Below, in pieces: positions 5,699 through 6,426 of a stretch of DNA of 6,426 nucleotides. The position numbers were made by a program, and so were the translations under genes. Under the pieces are notes generated by a model, which did not search any database, was not told the origin of the DNA, and was given only the letters and a program-made list of their open reading frames with translations. The stretch is from positions 1 through 6,426 of the forward strand of contig JAUYES010000460.1 in NCBI GenBank assembly GCA_030691225.1. Direction: 5' to 3'. Source of the DNA: Holophaga sp. (GTDB taxonomy: Bacteria > Acidobacteriota > Holophagae > Holophagales > Holophagaceae). The stretch's first letter is position 1. Every line of letters starts with the position of its first letter.

Positions 5699-6426
5699 TA
5701 GAGAAAAGCTCGCAGGCTTTCGTCGATGCCTTTCTTGAGCTCGAACCACCAGGAAAGTCCGGCTTCCTTTTTGTCACCCTCGAAGGCTTCAATCCAGGTG
5801 GCGAGTTCGGCATTCTGGTCGCCATCAATATCGCGGCGGCGGCGCAGATAAGTGAGCATGAAATCCAGGTTGCGCTCTGATTCCCAGTAGATCGAGGCGT
5901 TGCGGCTATTGATGCGACTGGCGACGACTTCGATGGCTTGCAGGAAGGCCTCGCGCTGCCCAAAAAGGCTTTCCATGATTTCAGGTAACATCTCCTCGGC
6001 CCAGCCGCGATGGAAGCGACAGATTCCCAGATTATCCATCACCAATTCCGCCTTGAATCGCTCGGCGCAAATGCGCCCCAGGGTGCGTGGCGCAAAGAAC
6101 TCGGGGCCATAGAACATGTAGTACTTGCCCATGATCGCCATGGGGGCCAGCACACCGGGAGTCCAGTACTGGTTGGGTACCATCCAGCCTCGGCGACCGT
6201 TGGCGGTGTGCACAAAGCTATCCAGGATGCGCACGCCCTTTTGGCGTTTCACTGAGCGTGCCCATTTGCGGACGCCCTCAGAAAGATCGAGCAGGCCGCG
6301 CTTTTCCAGAATGGCATCCATGAGTTGAACGCCCAGCTCGGCGTTTTGCATGGAATCCTGCACCACGTCAAAACCCTCCAGCTTCCAATTCGGCAAGGCG
6401 CTCACACCCAGTTCCGCCGGTGTGAG
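5698..6426 (-). CDS. Aldehyde:ferredoxin oxidoreductase-like protein, C-terminal part (5'-partial)
   Basis: The frame is open through the right edge (seven codons beyond GTG 6405 encode LTPAELG), so this is the last 242 residues of a longer gene. The GTG at 6405 is therefore probably internal. 'ILEKRGLLDLSEGVRKWAR' resembles the 'G.gd.LaeG.r.aa' segment of the AOR C-terminal domain. 'DNLGICRF' (partial residues 131-138) matches the family's second DxxGL(C/D) motif, which in Pyrococcus furiosus AOR supplies a pterin-cofactor contact (Asp489) and the fourth 4Fe-4S ligand (Cys494); here these would be D131 and C136. AOR enzymes oxidise aldehydes or reduce acids with a tungsten or molybdenum bis-pterin cofactor and ferredoxin, in the cytoplasm. 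After the motif the tail differs from classical AORs: I do not see the usual 'RGWD..G.PT' ending. It may be a divergent clade. The three N-terminal cluster cysteines lie outside the window. It precedes, and is probably translationally coupled to, the M50-like gene. Confidence 0.65.
   Translation of the reverse strand, partial: LTPAELGVSALPNWKLEGFDVVQDSMQNAELGVQLMDAILEKRGLLDLSEGVRKWARSVKRQKGVRILDSFVHTANGRRGWMVPNQYWTPGVLAPMAIMGKYYMFYGPEFFAPRTLGRICAERFKAELVMDNLGICRFHRGWAEEMLPEIMESLFGQREAFLQAIEVVASRINSRNASIYWESERNLDFMLTYLRRRRDIDGDQNAELATWIEAFEGDKKEAGLSWWFELKKGIDESLRAFL

Noticed and set aside
5481..5963. 160-codon minus-strand frame spanning the junction of the AOR-like and M50-like genes
   Set aside because: It overlaps both better-supported frames; its translation is low-complexity (Ser/Pro/Arg-rich) and lacks the HExxH and DxxGxC signatures.

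Overview
The window looks like ordinary chromosomal DNA of a Gram-negative bacterium. The base composition is even and moderately GC-rich, genes are tightly packed, and I see no insertion sequence, phage gene, CRISPR array, tRNA or rRNA. The TamB-like C-terminus implies an outer membrane. The giant propeller sensor kinase, the tungsten/molybdenum-type oxidoreductase and the LipB-Nudix fusion together suggest an Acidobacteriota lineage, perhaps Holophaga/Geothrix-like. That placement is inference from gene content and was not tested by any search.

Layout, left to right. (1) Bases 1-306 (+) hold the 3' end of a TamB-like gene, overlapping by 4 bp a small MoaD/ThiS-family sulfur-carrier gene (303-533, +). 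A hairpin plus T-run at 541-567 probably ends this unit. (2) Bases 566-1696 (-) encode a two-domain protein, LipB octanoyltransferase followed by a NudB-like Nudix hydrolase. (3) A 98-bp divergent intergenic region, 1697-1794. (4) Bases 1795-5160 (+) encode a 1121-residue membrane sensor histidine kinase with fourteen Reg_prop-type repeats (two seven-bladed propellers), a Y_Y_Y domain, one transmembrane helix and a HisKA/HATPase core. It has no receiver or DNA-binding domain. (5) On the minus strand, ending 4 bp from the kinase gene, are a small HExxH membrane protein of the M50/site-2-protease type (5165-5698) and, immediately upstream in transcription, the 3' part of an aldehyde:ferredoxin oxidoreductase (AOR)-like gene that runs off the right edge (5698-6426). 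These two share a one-base stop/start overlap (TAGTG).

The neighbours do not form one obvious pathway. A weak theme is cofactor metabolism: a pterin-cofactor sulfur carrier, a pterin-cofactor-dependent AOR-like enzyme, and a lipoate enzyme fused to a hydrolase resembling the dihydroneopterin triphosphate pyrophosphatase of folate synthesis. I see no strong case for a wholly new system. The items most worth a second look are the LipB-Nudix fusion, the AOR-like/M50-like coupled pair, and the orphan double-propeller kinase.
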